Below are positions 46,161-58,624 of a stretch of 64,000 nucleotides of DNA, in pieces. The notes beneath the pieces were generated by a model, which made no database searches, was not told where the DNA came from, and saw only the letters and a program-made list of their open reading frames with translations. Source of the stretch: Abelmoschus esculentus (lineage: Eukaryota; Streptophyta; Magnoliopsida; Malvales; Malvaceae). Both the position numbers and the translations under genes were made by a program. Position 1 is the stretch's first letter. The number at the start of each line of letters is the position of its first letter. The stretch is taken from positions 5,459,001 through 5,523,000 of the forward strand of contig JAUCBN010000043.1 of NCBI GenBank assembly GCA_035048815.1, given 5' to 3'.

Positions 46161-46424
46161 ATGGCTATTAAAACTCGAAGCTACTCCGTCGATGGCAAGC
46201 GTGTAATGACGATTGATGAGTTCACAAGATGGTTAAAGAAATTTGATGAAGATAAAGATGGAAAGATTAGCAGAGATGAGCTTGCGGATGCTGTACGAGT
46301 CTCAGGTGCATGGTTTGCTAGGAGGAAGAGTAAGTATGGAATACGATCCGTGGACGGCAATGGCAACGGCTTTGTTGATGACAATGAGATCAAAAGCCTT
46401 GCAGATTTTGCAGAAAACATTTAA
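46161..46424 (+). CDS. Small two-EF-hand calcium-binding protein (gene 3)
   Basis: This intronless gene encodes 87 residues. The loops are DEDKDGKISRDE (29-40) and DGNGNGFVDDNE (65-76). The first is canonical. The second starts D-G-N-G-N-G with Asn at position 5 and Glu at 12, and is still likely to bind Ca2+. The start was set at 46,161 because an ATG at 46,041 (40 codons upstream, same frame) lies before the TATA box and so outside the transcript. It is more diverged from genes 1 and 2 than they are from each other, especially in the linker (RVSGAWFARRKSKYGIRSV). It is a probable Ca2+ sensor; targets are unknown. Confidence 0.85.
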   Translation: MAIKTRSYSVDGKRVMTIDEFTRWLKKFDEDKDGKISRDELADAVRVSGAWFARRKSKYGIRSVDGNGNGFVDDNEIKSLADFAENI

Positions 46425-48181
46425 ATGTGAGGATTTTGCATTTGTAAAGTGTTGTTTTGAGTCAACATCTCTTTGTTCTTGTTTTATATGTTCATCTGTC
46501 AATTGAATTCTTGAATTGAATGAGTTAATGATCCAAACAACTATACAGTTTCTTTCTTCTAATGTACTCAGATTACAAGTAGTACATATCTGATACTCGT
46601 GTTCAAAATGTACTCGAAACAGATATCGAACATAAATACTTTTTAAGATAAATGAAAAGTTCAAATATAGTATCGAAAGGTTTTGAAAATGCTGGCAAGA
46701 TTTGTCCATATAAGATGAAGTGATGAATCTGAACACTTTTCCATTATATATCCATATCATATCAGCATTCTAATGTTTGCAGTCCACAACTGGGTAGTAG
46801 ATTGAATACAGCAATCATCTTTGAACTAAAGATTGATTTCATATGAACAAATAATACCTATAACTAACACTACCCTTTCTTCCTTGTGAGATTTAACGAA
46901 TAGGAATCGGATGAATTCACTATACAAATTATCGAATCGAACTACTCAGAGAGGCTAATACATCAACTGAGAACAAAACTTGTCTCTGTTTGCATGTGAA
47001 AGTATTTTGGAAGGCAAGCTCCAACGGCATGGTGGAAGCTCTGCCAACAGACATTGCCGCATATAACCTGTCACTTGAACTCTTCATTTCCCTAATCTTA
47101 TCCATGTCTGAAACATATTCAGACACGAGTACGAAGATACGAACATATGAAAAAACATTAGAAATGAATCTACCCATGCCGGATACGTACCCATATCCAA
47201 CATCTATGAGTCTATGTAACACAGGCAAAGAGCTGAAAGGTCTAATAGGTTTCTAATATTGACTGTTCTATAGGTAAAATAAAGTGCAGCTCCATTTTCA
47301 AGCAGGGCATAGAAAGTAATTGACACTTTGTTTCATAGCGATCACAAACAATATAGAATAGAACAAGCTTTCATTAAACAATATATGAATATCTGTTTGT
47401 TAAACAGTTTATGCTTAATTATTTGAGACAGTGGTAAGTTGAACATCTGATCTGTAAGAATGACATAAAATTAGGGAAGCTACAAAGTAATAATTAATAC
47501 GAACAAAGACAGTTACTTCAGCCATCACTTGGTTCAACATCATGATTTACAGTGGTAGATGATGCCTCTACCGTAACGAAGTGGCCACTACACCTATTTT
47601 TTGTAAGTAAAACAATAAAAATAAAGGTGACGAGAGAAATCAGAAATAGATCAAGAACATAGGATTTGAGCTGCACTCATTTGTTCTACACAGAATCATA
47701 AATGTTTTAATCTTTTTTAGCAGTCTTTGATGTTTATTTTTATCTTTATTTTATATTTTAATGTTAGATTTAATAAACTGCTATTAATCAAGTTAACATT
47801 TATTTGTTATCGTGCTCTAAACCTTTAGATTAAATGTAAATACAATATTTATATTTGTGGATATGGCTTGTTTGACGATTTAATTAGATTTGTTCTTAAC
47901 TACTTCTCGCTCGAATTTTTTGATAAATTTTTAACATTTATCATATATGGTTCTTATATAATCTAAAATAATTAGTTTCTTATATCAATATTATAGAAAA
48001 ATATCTAAATTATATATTTAATTTATAATAATAATAATAATAATTTAGAAAAATGTAATTTTAAATATTTTTTTAAATAATTAGTTTAAATATTTTTTAA
48101 ACCTTCTAATAGTGTTACGATAAACTGAATACTAATACAATTTAAAATATATTTACATATCTCTTCTCAAATAAAACAGTA
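46425..48181. other. Intergenic DNA; possible terminal exon at 47,518-47,593 (-)
   Basis: The stretch is mostly AT-rich. ORFs at 46,929-47,228 (-) and 46,990-47,256 (+) overlap antisense and have no domain. A short block on the minus strand (47,593-47,518), preceded by AAAAAATAG and ending in TGA, reads CSGHFVTVEASSTTVNHDVE and could be a last exon, but I cannot link it to upstream exons. Confidence 0.3.
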
Positions 48182-48440
48182 CTTCCTCTCTCCCATTAAT
48201 CTTGTTACATGTTAATTTTTTTTACGTAATTAAAAAAATAATAATTTATATGATTTAAAATAATTAAAATATCAAGTTTACCTTTAAAAGGATAAATTTT
48301 ATTATTTTTTTCGAAAAACTAAAAAGAATAAAAAAAAAGTAAATTTGTATTAAAAAAAGTTAATTAAATTTTTTAATACGATAATTTGAATACGTCGATT
48401 TAAAAATTTAAAAGTTACACTAATACCAGAACAAATGGAA
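48182..48440. mobile_element. Degenerate Stowaway-like MITE, possible second copy
   Basis: It starts with TA then CTTCCTCTCTCCCATTAAT and ends with CCAGAACAAATGGAA then TA, imperfect inverted ends in the style of Stowaway. Similar to 9122-9375 but strongly diverged. Confidence 0.35.
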
Positions 48441-49396
48441 TAATTATTTATATAACTTTTAAATAAAACAACTGTAAATCTACTCATCTAAACATCAATT
48501 ATGTTTCTAATGGAAATCTATATACAAACCTTTCATTACTTCACTTATAATCATTTGTTAAATAATTTTTTATATAAATTAAATAAGTTTATCCTTAATC
48601 CTTGGTTTTGCCATCATTTTTATCAGATAAAACCTCAATGTTATGTATCTCATTTAGTCCATTGCCAATTAGGAATGTAACTGAAACAATGAATAACAGA
48701 GCAGGAAAGGTACTTGAAAAAAAGGACTTGCTAATGCTATGGTTGAAGACACTGATTAAATGCAGAAAATGATGCCAAAATCATCTCAAAATTTATGAGA
48801 TGAAGACTAAAGCCCTAAACACAGTCCAGACAATTCTCGGGCAGTCCGGAAGTTGTTCGAGTACTTGCCTACTTATAGAGCTTGAATACACAGAGAGGAC
48901 ATGGACATGGACATGGACATAGTCGGTGAGTACAAAGCCTAACTTGGCTACAGTCTACATTCTCACATCCAAGCAGTGCCTACTAACCCGAAAGGAAAGC
49001 TAGTTAGTTCAATGCTCGACATATCTATCAATACTCAGACAGTTGGACTGTTGCAGGGCAAGATCCGGCCACTAGGCATCACAAAACAACAGATATGTAT
49101 AAATAAACTAAGCGTGTATCTGTATCTTCCTACTGATAACTGAGACTGCCAAAGTTTGATCCTCGAGCACTAAAAATACATAAAGAGTCCAGCACTCAAT
49201 CGATAGACCGAATGATAGATGAACAAATTTCATTCAACAAGCTAAATCACACAAGTTTTTCCTAATTTAGGACAGATGTGTATATGTACTAAAAAATGCC
49301 CTATACGTAAGCACTACAAAGAAATGAAGCGCTTGGTATACAATGGGGACAAAGATATTTAAAAAAAAAGAAAGAAAGAAACGAACAAATAATTAC
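48441..49396. other. Non-coding or UTR-like stretch downstream of the phosphatase gene
   Basis: About 48,830-49,150 has balanced composition and a (GGACAT)4 minisatellite at 48,898-48,921. No ORF or domain is recognised. It may be transcribed 3' sequence of the phosphatase locus or of an unassigned minus-strand gene. Confidence 0.35.
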
Positions 49397-49736
49397 CTCT
49401 GAGGCATGCCAACAAGCATTGCCAAGATTAAAACCCTTCGGCCCATCTTTTCTTGTTTTGTTGTCATGTTTTCCTTTTCTATTCTCACTTGAGGTAGACT
49501 TTTGAGAAATCTAAACACATATTTCAACACTGATTTCTGAGTGGGAGTATAGATCCATCTGGATCTTCAGTTGCAAATGGACGGAGCGCTCCATGCTCTC
49601 CAATAAGAATTTTGAAGGTAGTCACTGTAGTGAGAATGCACCATCTTCCCCGTTTATAGCTACCTCCAAAACAATTGTTAGAGCCCATAAAATGCAAAAG
49701 TGATCGGAGAGGCCTAGCTAGTCGGTTCACTGCCAT
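49397..49736 (-). other. Exon-like block(s) of unknown identity downstream of PP2C
   Basis: Minus-strand 49,510-49,397 is a 38-codon open stretch between a good acceptor (GTTTAG) and a good donor (GAG|GTAATTT), reading hydrophilic sequence with RKGKHDNKTRKDGPKGFNLG. Upstream of it an ATG frame (49,736-49,524; MAVNRLARPLRSLLHF) is open for 70 codons. The two could not be joined in phase and I do not recognise either. They may be 3'UTR of the PP2C gene (whose stop is at 49,811), alternative 3' exons, or an unrelated small gene. Confidence 0.3.
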
Positions 49737-49810
49737 GTCTATCTGAAAATAGGGAAAAGGGGTGTTTTAATAACACCAATTGCATTTGAGAACGAGATGG
49801 AGTGGAGAGT

Positions 49811-52800
49811 TCAGTCATTAGCTCTTGATCGTCTTTTCCCTTCCATGGCTTCTTTCTTCACCTGACAACCAGAGCAAAGGAAAGGACCATCCCACTGACG
49901 TAACTTTACTGTACTAGAAGTATCAGCATGAACTGAAATACCCTCTCCAGGTTTCAACTGTAACTGACAGATTGCACACACGAACAGTGGAAACATGTTG
50001 CACACTGGATATTTTGCATCCAACCTGCATCCAACAAACATGTTCCCGTGACATGAAAGTACAAACTACTAAATAATGTCCTCACTCATAGCAGGTTATG
50101 CCCCAAAGAATGGATAGAAACAAACAATATACAAGTATGATGCTTGATCCGACAATTGAAGTACAAATTTAACATTTTAACAAACAGAGGAACCTCGTTC
50201 ACACAAACCTTTTTGAAAGCATAGCAGAACCCTCCTCAAATAATTCCTCCACATAATCTTGATCCTTGTGTTTTTTGTCAGAATGAGTAGACGATTCAGA
50301 AGGCTTCCTGCGAAATAATGACATTAACATGCGCTGTACTGCCCTTTTTGGCGGTGAAGGAGTAGCTGGCTTCTCTTGTGGTAAGATATCAATAACAATA
50401 CAGGTTGTATCATCTCGAAGACCATTTTCCCGCAAAGCTTCCTGTTCATCATAGACCAAGGAGTCGGAAGATATATGAGAAAGGCAACTGATACTAAAAT
50501 ATAGCAACGACAGAAGGGTATAGTGCTCCCAGCAGAAGCATTAATAGAGCATAGTGTTGACAGATGTAATTCAAGACTTTACTTTCACAATTTGTGTAGC
50601 TGCAGAATCTGGTGGCATTCCGCGACAACAATCAAGAGCTGCTTCAGCAGATAAGGCATCCCAAACACCGTCACTAGAGATTATCATCCTACCGCCAGCT
50701 GTAGACATCTGCAGAAAATAAACTATCAATAACAGCAGAAAACCACTAGAACTGTCGAACATATAACAACTGTTCAAAAGAAAACTGATTACAGAAAACT
50801 AATGAAAATTGAGAGAAACTGAGAAAACCTATACGCAAAAGCTTTTCAGTTGCGAGTGTAGGACACATAAGGATATGAAATTAATGTCTGTACTAAATCA
50901 TTCAATGATCAATGGATTCAGAAAAGATATTGGCCCCCGCTTAAGGAAGTCCATTTACAGAAAAGTACCTAGCAAACTTCTTAGCACAGTTGCACAAGGA
51001 AATACATATTAACCAGGTGCTCCAAAAGGCATTGCACAAAATACAATATTTAATCACATAAGTTAAATACAGAAATTAAAATAGGCCAACTAACATACAT
51101 AAAATGCAGTGTGCACAAAGTATGAGAGGCAAAACCTTTATTTGCTTTACGTATGGAACAGGAACAATGAACTCCCCAACATCCCTATCACCAATGGATC
51201 GTGAAAGACACAAACCTCCAGGCCAACATCTCAAAGGACCGATCTACAAAATAACTTTACCATTAAGTCACCAGCTTTGATCTATACAATTAATCAAATG
51301 TAGTTTTAGTCACTGATTGCATACGCTGAAATTCTCTACAGGGAACCAAATCATTTTACAAGCATAACAATAGCATGTTTCCAATATCAGTATCTAACCA
51401 AAGAGAGATACAGAAAGTTATTGCTAATTACAATTGTTGAGAACCATATTATTAAGTTTTTAAAAAGGAGTCCTCTAATTCACATCAATTTTCAAATAAG
51501 TTTAATGTATTTTGATATACTTTCCATAGAGTCATGAAATGACCGAATCAGCTTCTAAATTGTCTTTTCCAAGTATTCTTGTTGCACATCCATTCACATG
51601 AATATATCTTGATGGTATTAAGTTTCACTGCCTAGAAAGAAAAAGTGTTGAAGCACTCAAAGCGAACAAGCTGCAAAAATATAAGTGAAGAGGAGATACC
51701 TCTGTACCACCACCAGCATTTAACCGACCAATATCACCCCCACTTGCAGTGATTCGTTCCCTTCTGATGAGAAGAAAATAGAGAGTATGACCTCAAAATT
51801 TAAGGAAACTGTCAAATCAAACAAACTCCATGTCATTTAACTTACTCCTCTTCATTGCATTCAAGCCTATGATCAGCTGACAAGTAATATATTCCACCAT
51901 CAGCTGAGTCAAATATACACCGGGAATCACCAACAGATGCCACTGTTATAATCCATCCTTCTATTATCACAAAGGTTACAGTTGTTCCTGATATTTTTGC
52001 TGGAAACAAAAGCATAACACATATATCAAATACTAAACATGCGAGAGAAACTCCAAGATGTTGCTACCTAAAGCTAAGAAAACAGTTAAAAATATGTGTT
52101 CTTGATTCCAAATTCCAATTGCTTTAATGGGAGGAAGAAATTAATTGATGAACTATATGATCATGTCCATGAACTTCCAAGCTGCTGCAACCATTTCTAC
52201 ATATAAGCATGTGTTCTCCGTGGAGGTTCTTAAATCTGTAAAACTCTGTAATCCGTATCATACACAGACCTCACATAAAGCAAAAACCAGCATCAAAAAA
52301 ACAATAGGGAGAATATTAAATAACTGTTCAGGGAAAAAGGATATGGTCTACATGGATAAAACATATATGCTACTGTAGAGGAGTGCCTGAAAGAGATGCA
52401 ATTTGCACTAATAGTAACAACCACCGCAAAGTAAATGGACAAGTCTTATAACATTAAATTAATATCTAGAGCAATACTCCTTTTTTCCAAAGATTATCCT
52501 ATAAATTATATGCTATACTCAGATATGTTTACGAAAACAACACGTACCCCTCTCTTGGAAATCTTTATCTGTTTTAACAAAGCCAGCAACCAAAGCCCTT
52601 GGCAGTGCAGCAACCCATTCATCTGTATTAAGATCTTGCGGAATAGCATTTAGGATATTATCAAGGAGATTCTCTTTAGTGTAAATAGCAGCAGCAAGTC
52701 CATTGTGTCCATCAAAGAGCTGCAAAAAGGAAAGAATTTTAGCAAAACCAACCCATAAAAATAGAAAAGCAAAAATACAATAAAGAAAATTAAGAAACCA

Positions 52801-53224
52801 TCACCTTCAAGATGATCCTTCCAAGGATTTCCAAGAGAAAATAAACAATGACACAAGTAATTTTGGGGAAAACAAAACATGTAGTACCAATAGCCTAATA
52901 GACAAAGGTTTCTAAATCTTTACATGCTAGCCATACAAACAAATTATAGATTAATGGTGTTAGGTGACAATGTCTCAAGCATATAGTATACGATTACCAA
53001 TGGTTCAGTTACTGCTAGATGGAAATTCATACCCCAAAAACTGAGAATGTGGCAACACCGTCTCCAATTGTTCTTTCACATTCCGCTTTAAGCAATGTAA
53101 AGTCCTCACCTTTCTTGCTCTGGCTCGCTACTCCATGCACAATCTCCGGTTTCTCTATATTTTCATTTTCTGATTGAAGTAGAACCGACAACGGCATTGG
53201 TTGATTTTGGCCTTTCGAGGACAT
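49811..53224 (-). CDS. Protein phosphatase 2C (PPM family), eight exons
   Basis: Exons 53,033-53,224, 52,548-52,719, 51,846-51,999, 51,700-51,763, 51,136-51,243, 50,583-50,708, 50,209-50,441 and 49,811-50,024 join in consistent phase to 420 residues. The metal-dependent Ser/Thr phosphatase motifs are all present: FDGHNG (Asp67), the SVGDSR block (D146), GGLCLSRSIGD (Asp213), SSDGVWD (Asp243) and RDDTTC (Asp282/283). After the catalytic domain comes a basic linker (RMLMSLFRRKPSES), the EELFEEGSAMLSKRLD segment, and a tail with paired CxxC motifs (FVCAIC, FLCSGC) ending in KKEAMEGKR. This tail is typical of a small plant PP2C subgroup (as I recall, the Arabidopsis At1g68410 type). The start is the ATG at 53,224 (MSSKGQ); the frame upstream has no ATG. 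The 5' neighbour region probably holds a 5'UTR intron. No lesion is seen; likely functional. Confidence 0.93.
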
Positions 53225-53740
53225 TGTTCCAAATCCAAAACGCCACACCAGCACCTAAAATGCCTCCTCCTCAAACAATGCCCCTAATTCTTCATGAATT
53301 AGGCCAAAATTCCTGAAATATACAAAATGCGATCAAATCTAATCGCAAGGTAATTGAAAAATAAATGAATTGATCAACGATCACCCTAAATATATATAAA
53401 AATAGGAAATCTACTTCATATAATAACTTAACCATCAGATTTTACATCAAAACCAAATCAGACAATAATAATGACACATGCTAGATATTCTTAACAATGA
53501 AGAGATGTCGATGCGGAAAGTGAAATGTAAATGATAAGAAAAGATTTGCATATTAAAAGGAAGATAGAATGAGAAAATTACAAGTGCAGGTAAAGAGAAG
53601 TGAGAAAAGAAGAGAAACCGGATGAGATCAGCTAAAGAATCAGATTCCGCGCCATGAGAACCAGAGGGACGACGGCAACACCAGATGAATTGGATGAGCG
53701 CTTGGATCGATAAACACGGACTTGTTTGGGAAAATTCTAT
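53225..53740 (-). promoter_or_regulatory. 5'UTR (probably with intron) and promoter of the PP2C gene
   Basis: The region between the PP2C ATG and about 53,710 shows UTR-like composition with a GC-richer block at 53,600-53,710, a plausible first non-coding exon. The ORF 53,447-53,812 has no domain. Confidence 0.4.
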
Positions 53741-54387
53741 TTTTAAGATTTTTTTTCTTCTGTTTTCCAATTGCAGCTTTATTGTTGTTTTATTTTTGGG
53801 ATTAATACACATTTTACCCTTAACATTTATTATTCTTTATTTTAATACCTAATATTTACCCCTAACTTATTTTATCTTTTGATTCAGAGACATTACTCAA
53901 ATTATCAAAAAACTGACATCGTTAACAAAAATAATTTATGATCAATAAAATTGTACGAAACTGTAATATATTAGTATTACGTTTGAAAAGAGACAAAAAT
54001 TATTAATTCTACATCAAAAATAATTAGTTTTGGGATATATAAATAATGACGTTACATATTTTATCAGACTCGTCTTTTAAGAAAAGGATAATGGCTCTGT
54101 GACAAGTGGTATTAAAATAACCCTTTGACTACGTGATTTCACATCGAACCCCCACGAGAGGAGTAGGTATGGTGAACAAATGACAAGAGGTCAATCACTT
54201 AAAATTTAATGGTCACAAACGTTTCGATGATCAAATTTATATCGAAAGAAAATAAAAGTTATTATTCCAATAGTTAATTCTATTTTTTATTTTTAAATAA
54301 AATTAAATTTAAAAAATAAAATATTTATTTATTTTTCCAAAAATTATCTTTCCCTCTCTTACATTTCTACAACCACCAGAAACACCA
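53741..54387. other. Intergenic DNA
   Basis: AT-rich; includes a low-complexity TTTACCC/TTTAATACC stretch around 53,805-53,870. I see no gene. Confidence 0.5.
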
Positions 54388-54395
54388 TCGAATTC

Positions 54396-54896
54396 TAGGG
54401 GTGTGCATTCGGTTCGGTTAATTCGATTAATCGATCGAACCGAAATTATTTCGGTCGGTTAATTTTTGGTAAATTCGTTTAACGGTTTCTTTTTTATAAT
54501 TCGGTTATCGGTTAATTCGGTTCGAAATCGGTTAATTAACTGAATTAACTAAATTATATGTATTAAATATTATATATATTATATATATATATATTTATTT
54601 TTAGTCATTTAACTTTTAAAATATTATAAAATCTTCATTAAATTTTTTATATTATAAAATAGTCATTAAATTTTGTATTAAATTAGTATAAAATAAAAGT
54701 TTAGTGAATAAAAAATTTATAATAAATTTCGGTTAATTCGGTTAATCCGGCTAATTAACCGAAATAATTTCGGTTCGGTTAATTCTGTTAAAAAAATTTG
54801 GTTCAATTAACGGTTAATATTTTAAAATTTTTGGTTAATTCGGTTTTGGTTAATTCGATTCGGTCACCGATCGAATTAACCGAATACTCACCCCTA
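54396..54896. mobile_element. hAT-like element built of CGGTTAATT words
   Basis: The 501-bp element starts TAGGGGTGTGCATTCGG and ends with the near-complement (ACTCACCCCTA). Both arms consist of repeated CGGTTAATTCGG-type words, inverted around an AT-rich centre. It is flanked by TCGAATTC (54,388-54,395) and TCCAATTC (54,897-54,904), an 8-bp duplication with one mismatch. The termini match those of 6449-6966 although the internal words differ. Confidence 0.75.
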
Positions 54897-55181
54897 TCCA
54901 ATTCCCCTTTTCTCACCGTAAAAACCTTTATTCTTCACTTTTTCCCGAACAATCACCAGAAATCTGTTTCATTTTTTCAGCTTATGACTCAACATAAAAA
55001 CAAAATTACAGAACTGAATCATTTGTATTTCAAATTACAAACCTAAAATAAATCAAAATTCAAGTAAAAATGGTAAATTATGTAGATGATTATTTAATTA
55101 TAAGGTTGGTGTCAATTTGATCATTATATTTTTTATTTTGATAAATATATCATGTAATTATTAAAATAGTTTTAATATAAT

Positions 55182-58100
55182 TGTAATACCCTAAACTTGG
55201 CCTAAGAGTTAAGGACTAAATTAATGTAATTAGGGCCTAATAAAATCCTAAAATTAGGGACAAAATTGAATGAAATTGAAAATTAGAGGCCAAATTGAAA
55301 AAGGACCAAAAAGTGAAAATTCAAGAAAAGAGAGATTGCATGTAAATTTTCAAGGAATTGGAGGCCATGGACACATGTCAAGACCTCCTTTGACCAGCCA
55401 CCTTGTCCCATAATTAGGTGGATTTTTGTTTGAATTAAATAAATAAGAAAAAGGGGAAAAATGATGAAATAAAAGTTAGTGGGAGAGAGAAAAATAATAC
55501 TATTCACTCATCTTCTTCACCCATTTTCCTCTCTTTGGCCGGCCATGAAAGAGTGTTAGGAGAGAAAATTTTCTCTTGCTTGCATGTGAGGTTTTAAGTG
55601 AGATTTTGAAGGTTTAAAGCAAGATTCTTGAGTTAGGAAGGTCAATAAGCAAGGTAATGTATTTTACTTCATGAAAACTTAGTTAAAAATGAAATTGAAG
55701 GTTGTTAGTTTAGTTTCCATGGCTGAAAATTTAGTATGTTGCTTTTAGTTAGTTTATTTTTAAGTTAGAACTTAAATGGAGGTTGCTGGAAATTGGTATT
55801 GTTGTGATTGGTTGAGACTTTGAGCTTGAGGATTTAATTACATGAATTTGAAAGTTGTAGGGACTGTTTTGTGGTTAAATTTATGAAGGATTTTGATGTT
55901 AGGATGCTTAAAATGGTCTTATGTGGACTGATTTGAAGTAAAATGAAGCATGAGAAAGTTTAGTAGTGAATTAAGTGCTAAATGTATTGTTTGGACTGTT
56001 TTGCTAGAATTGAGAAATTGATGGACTTAATTGTTATTGTTGAATCTGGAAATTTAATGTTGAATTCATAGGATAATGTTTTAAGAGTGTGGAAATTAAA
56101 TTGTAGGTGTTTTGGTTGAAAAGATGAAGGAAAGAAAGTGTTAGAATTGGTAAAGTGCTTTGGACTAGCTATTAGGTGACATTTTGGTGGCTTCATAAAA
56201 TGAGCTGATAACTTTGTTGAATTGCATAATTAAAAATGGTTGCATAGGTAAAATATGCTTAAAAATTGAGCCTACTAAAGTTTACAAGTGTTGGATGAGT
56301 TGAATTGGTGATAAGGCTGATGAATTTTGAGCTAAAATTATTGTAGGTGAAATCTGTCCAGAATAGGTCTGTACTGGACAGTAGCTTTGGAAAATTCCCT
56401 AGATTAATGTACAAGGAATTTAAGGCTGAAAATGAGCAGTCTAGAACTTGGATGAGTCTACTTTAATTAGAAAAAAACCTCACCTCGTTTGCCCTTGTAA
56501 ATTAGGAGATATAAGAGAAACAAAAAGATTGGTCCAGACTGTCCCGAAACAGCATTGTCTTGTCTTTGATCGAAAATTGGTATTGATGGGTTCGTAGGAA
56601 AAATTCAAGCTTTATATGGTTTAAAAGATGGTTTCGTTAGCTTTAAAATGAGGTAAAGTGGGCAAATTTTGGACGTGGATCAAAAGATAAAAATAGTTTA
56701 GTGAGCATTGCACAAACTGTCCTGGAAACTAATCTCACTGTTTTGGTTGTTTTGGAATTGTTAATTATGAAATGTGTGAATTGAATGTATTTTGATATTG
56801 TGTATGTGATTTTGTGTGTATTAGAGGTCTCTAAAGAGGTTGATAGTGAAGAGGAGCTGAGGCAAGAGCTTGCCAAAAGGAGTAAGGGGCCAATCATCCA
56901 TAATCCTTAGGAGTTTTGCTTGGATTGTTTGTGAGTGTGACTTTCTTTGGGGTTGGGACTAGGTCCTAACCCAATTCTGATTTTTGTTGTTTATGATTAA
57001 ACCGGTATGAAATATGACTTAATATAAACTTGGCTAATCTTTAAGGGAAGAGTGAAATGCTATGAGAACTTGCTTGTTGCCATGTTATTTGTTAGCATGT
57101 TGATTGAATATGAATTGCTTGTTAAGTATTTGTTTTGGTTTGTTCATACCCATGCATTGCATATGCCGAGGTATGAATGGCATGCTTAAGCTTGGGATGC
57201 AAGGTACGTGTACATGCATTTGTTTCATGCAATTAAAGTTCTGATTTTGCTTGTGCTTGGCATGTTTAATGTAATGTATATGAAATGACATGAAATGAAT
57301 TCTTATGAGCCTAGGCACAATGGCCTAAGAGGCTTGGTCTATGAGGACCGTGTTATTGAAATGATATTGAATATTGGATTGATATGCTTAAATTGATAAT
57401 CGACAACCTTGGTAGCTAGTTAGTTAGATAGGAGGGCATGCCTTAGAATCTAGAGCTCATTGTATCGGGTAGGACTTCGGTCCGGGGCAATTGGCCCTTA
57501 TTGGCGACAAACGGAGGGTACGTTTTTGGTCATTGGCGACAGTAGGAGGGTTTGACCAGCACTATAGGTGCATATTGTGGCGACAGTTGGTTGGAGATTC
57601 GATTATCTTCTAGCTAAATACCAAGGTGGTTGTAATGATTTAATTAACTTGAATTTAAATTGCACTATAATTGTTAGTTAAATGCAAGCATGATTACTTG
57701 TTATGAAAATGCACTTGTTATTGGCATATTACTTATCGGATTGTCATATATCGAACATTGGATTGTTACATGCATTTGGATTGTCATATAATGAACATTA
57801 AATCGATACATGTAATCGGATTGTCACATGTTGAACCTTGAATTGAATTGTTATACATTGAATTGGTATGTGTACTTGACTTGGTATATGTAAACTTATT
57901 GGACTGATATATGCTCGATTGAATTTGGTATATGTGTACTTGAATTTGGTATGTTATGGTATATGTGAACTTAACATGGCATATGATAAATGTTTGGATT
58001 GTCTTGGATTGTTTTGATTTTCCGTTACCACACTAAGTACCTTATGTACTTACCCCCGCTCCCTTCGCTCTTCCCAAACATTTCAGGTTGATCGATTAAT

Positions 58101-58619
58101 AGCTCGGTCCCGGATTTTCCGTCGTTCGGATCGGCAAGCTTCACAAGCCAAGTATGATCTTTTTGTATCTCCTAGTGGTGGCTAGTCTTGTTTAGTTAGA
58201 CCATGCATTTTGATTACTCTAGACGATTTGTATATAGTGAACCACATTTTAGTAGCTTCGGGCTTAAATTTGTATAACTTAAGAATGATGACATATTTGA
58301 TACGTTTAATATGTATGTATATTTGTAATGGATTGCATGTTATGGAATGGAATGGAACGAACTATTGATATTGTTATATGGAATGGATAAATGAATTATC
58401 GAACTATTGAATGAACAATAGGTTTCGGGAATGTTTAGTCATGAATATAAGTTGCTAAGTGGTTTAAAGGCCTAGTAATAGGAAAAAGTTTTAATTTACC
58501 CCTAAAGTCGGTACTTTCGGGTTAAGTTAAGTTGGTAAACCATTGTTCGGGCCGGGTTATCGGAGTGCTCAAGGATCGGTGACGCCCCTTTCCTACCGGC
58601 CCGGGGTGGGGGTCTCACA
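55182..58619 (+). repeat. Solo LTR, 3.4 kb, long-LTR gypsy family
   Basis: The unit runs TGTAATACCCTAAAC to GGGGTCTCACA and is flanked by a perfect 5-bp duplication ATAAT (55,177-55,181 and 58,620-58,624). No gag/pol motif, primer site or second LTR is inside, so it is a solo LTR. Length and the TGTAAYRCCC start resemble the long LTRs of chromoviruses such as the 11-20 kb element, but the interior is not similar. ORFs inside are not genes. Confidence 0.85.
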
Positions 58620-58624
58620 ATAAT

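Noticed and set aside
46929..47256. Antisense pair of ORFs of about 90-100 codons
   Set aside because: They overlap on opposite strands, neither has a domain, and neither has supporting signals.
55283..57318. Several minus-strand ORFs of 70-85 codons
   Set aside because: All lie within the 3.4-kb solo LTR and have no motifs.
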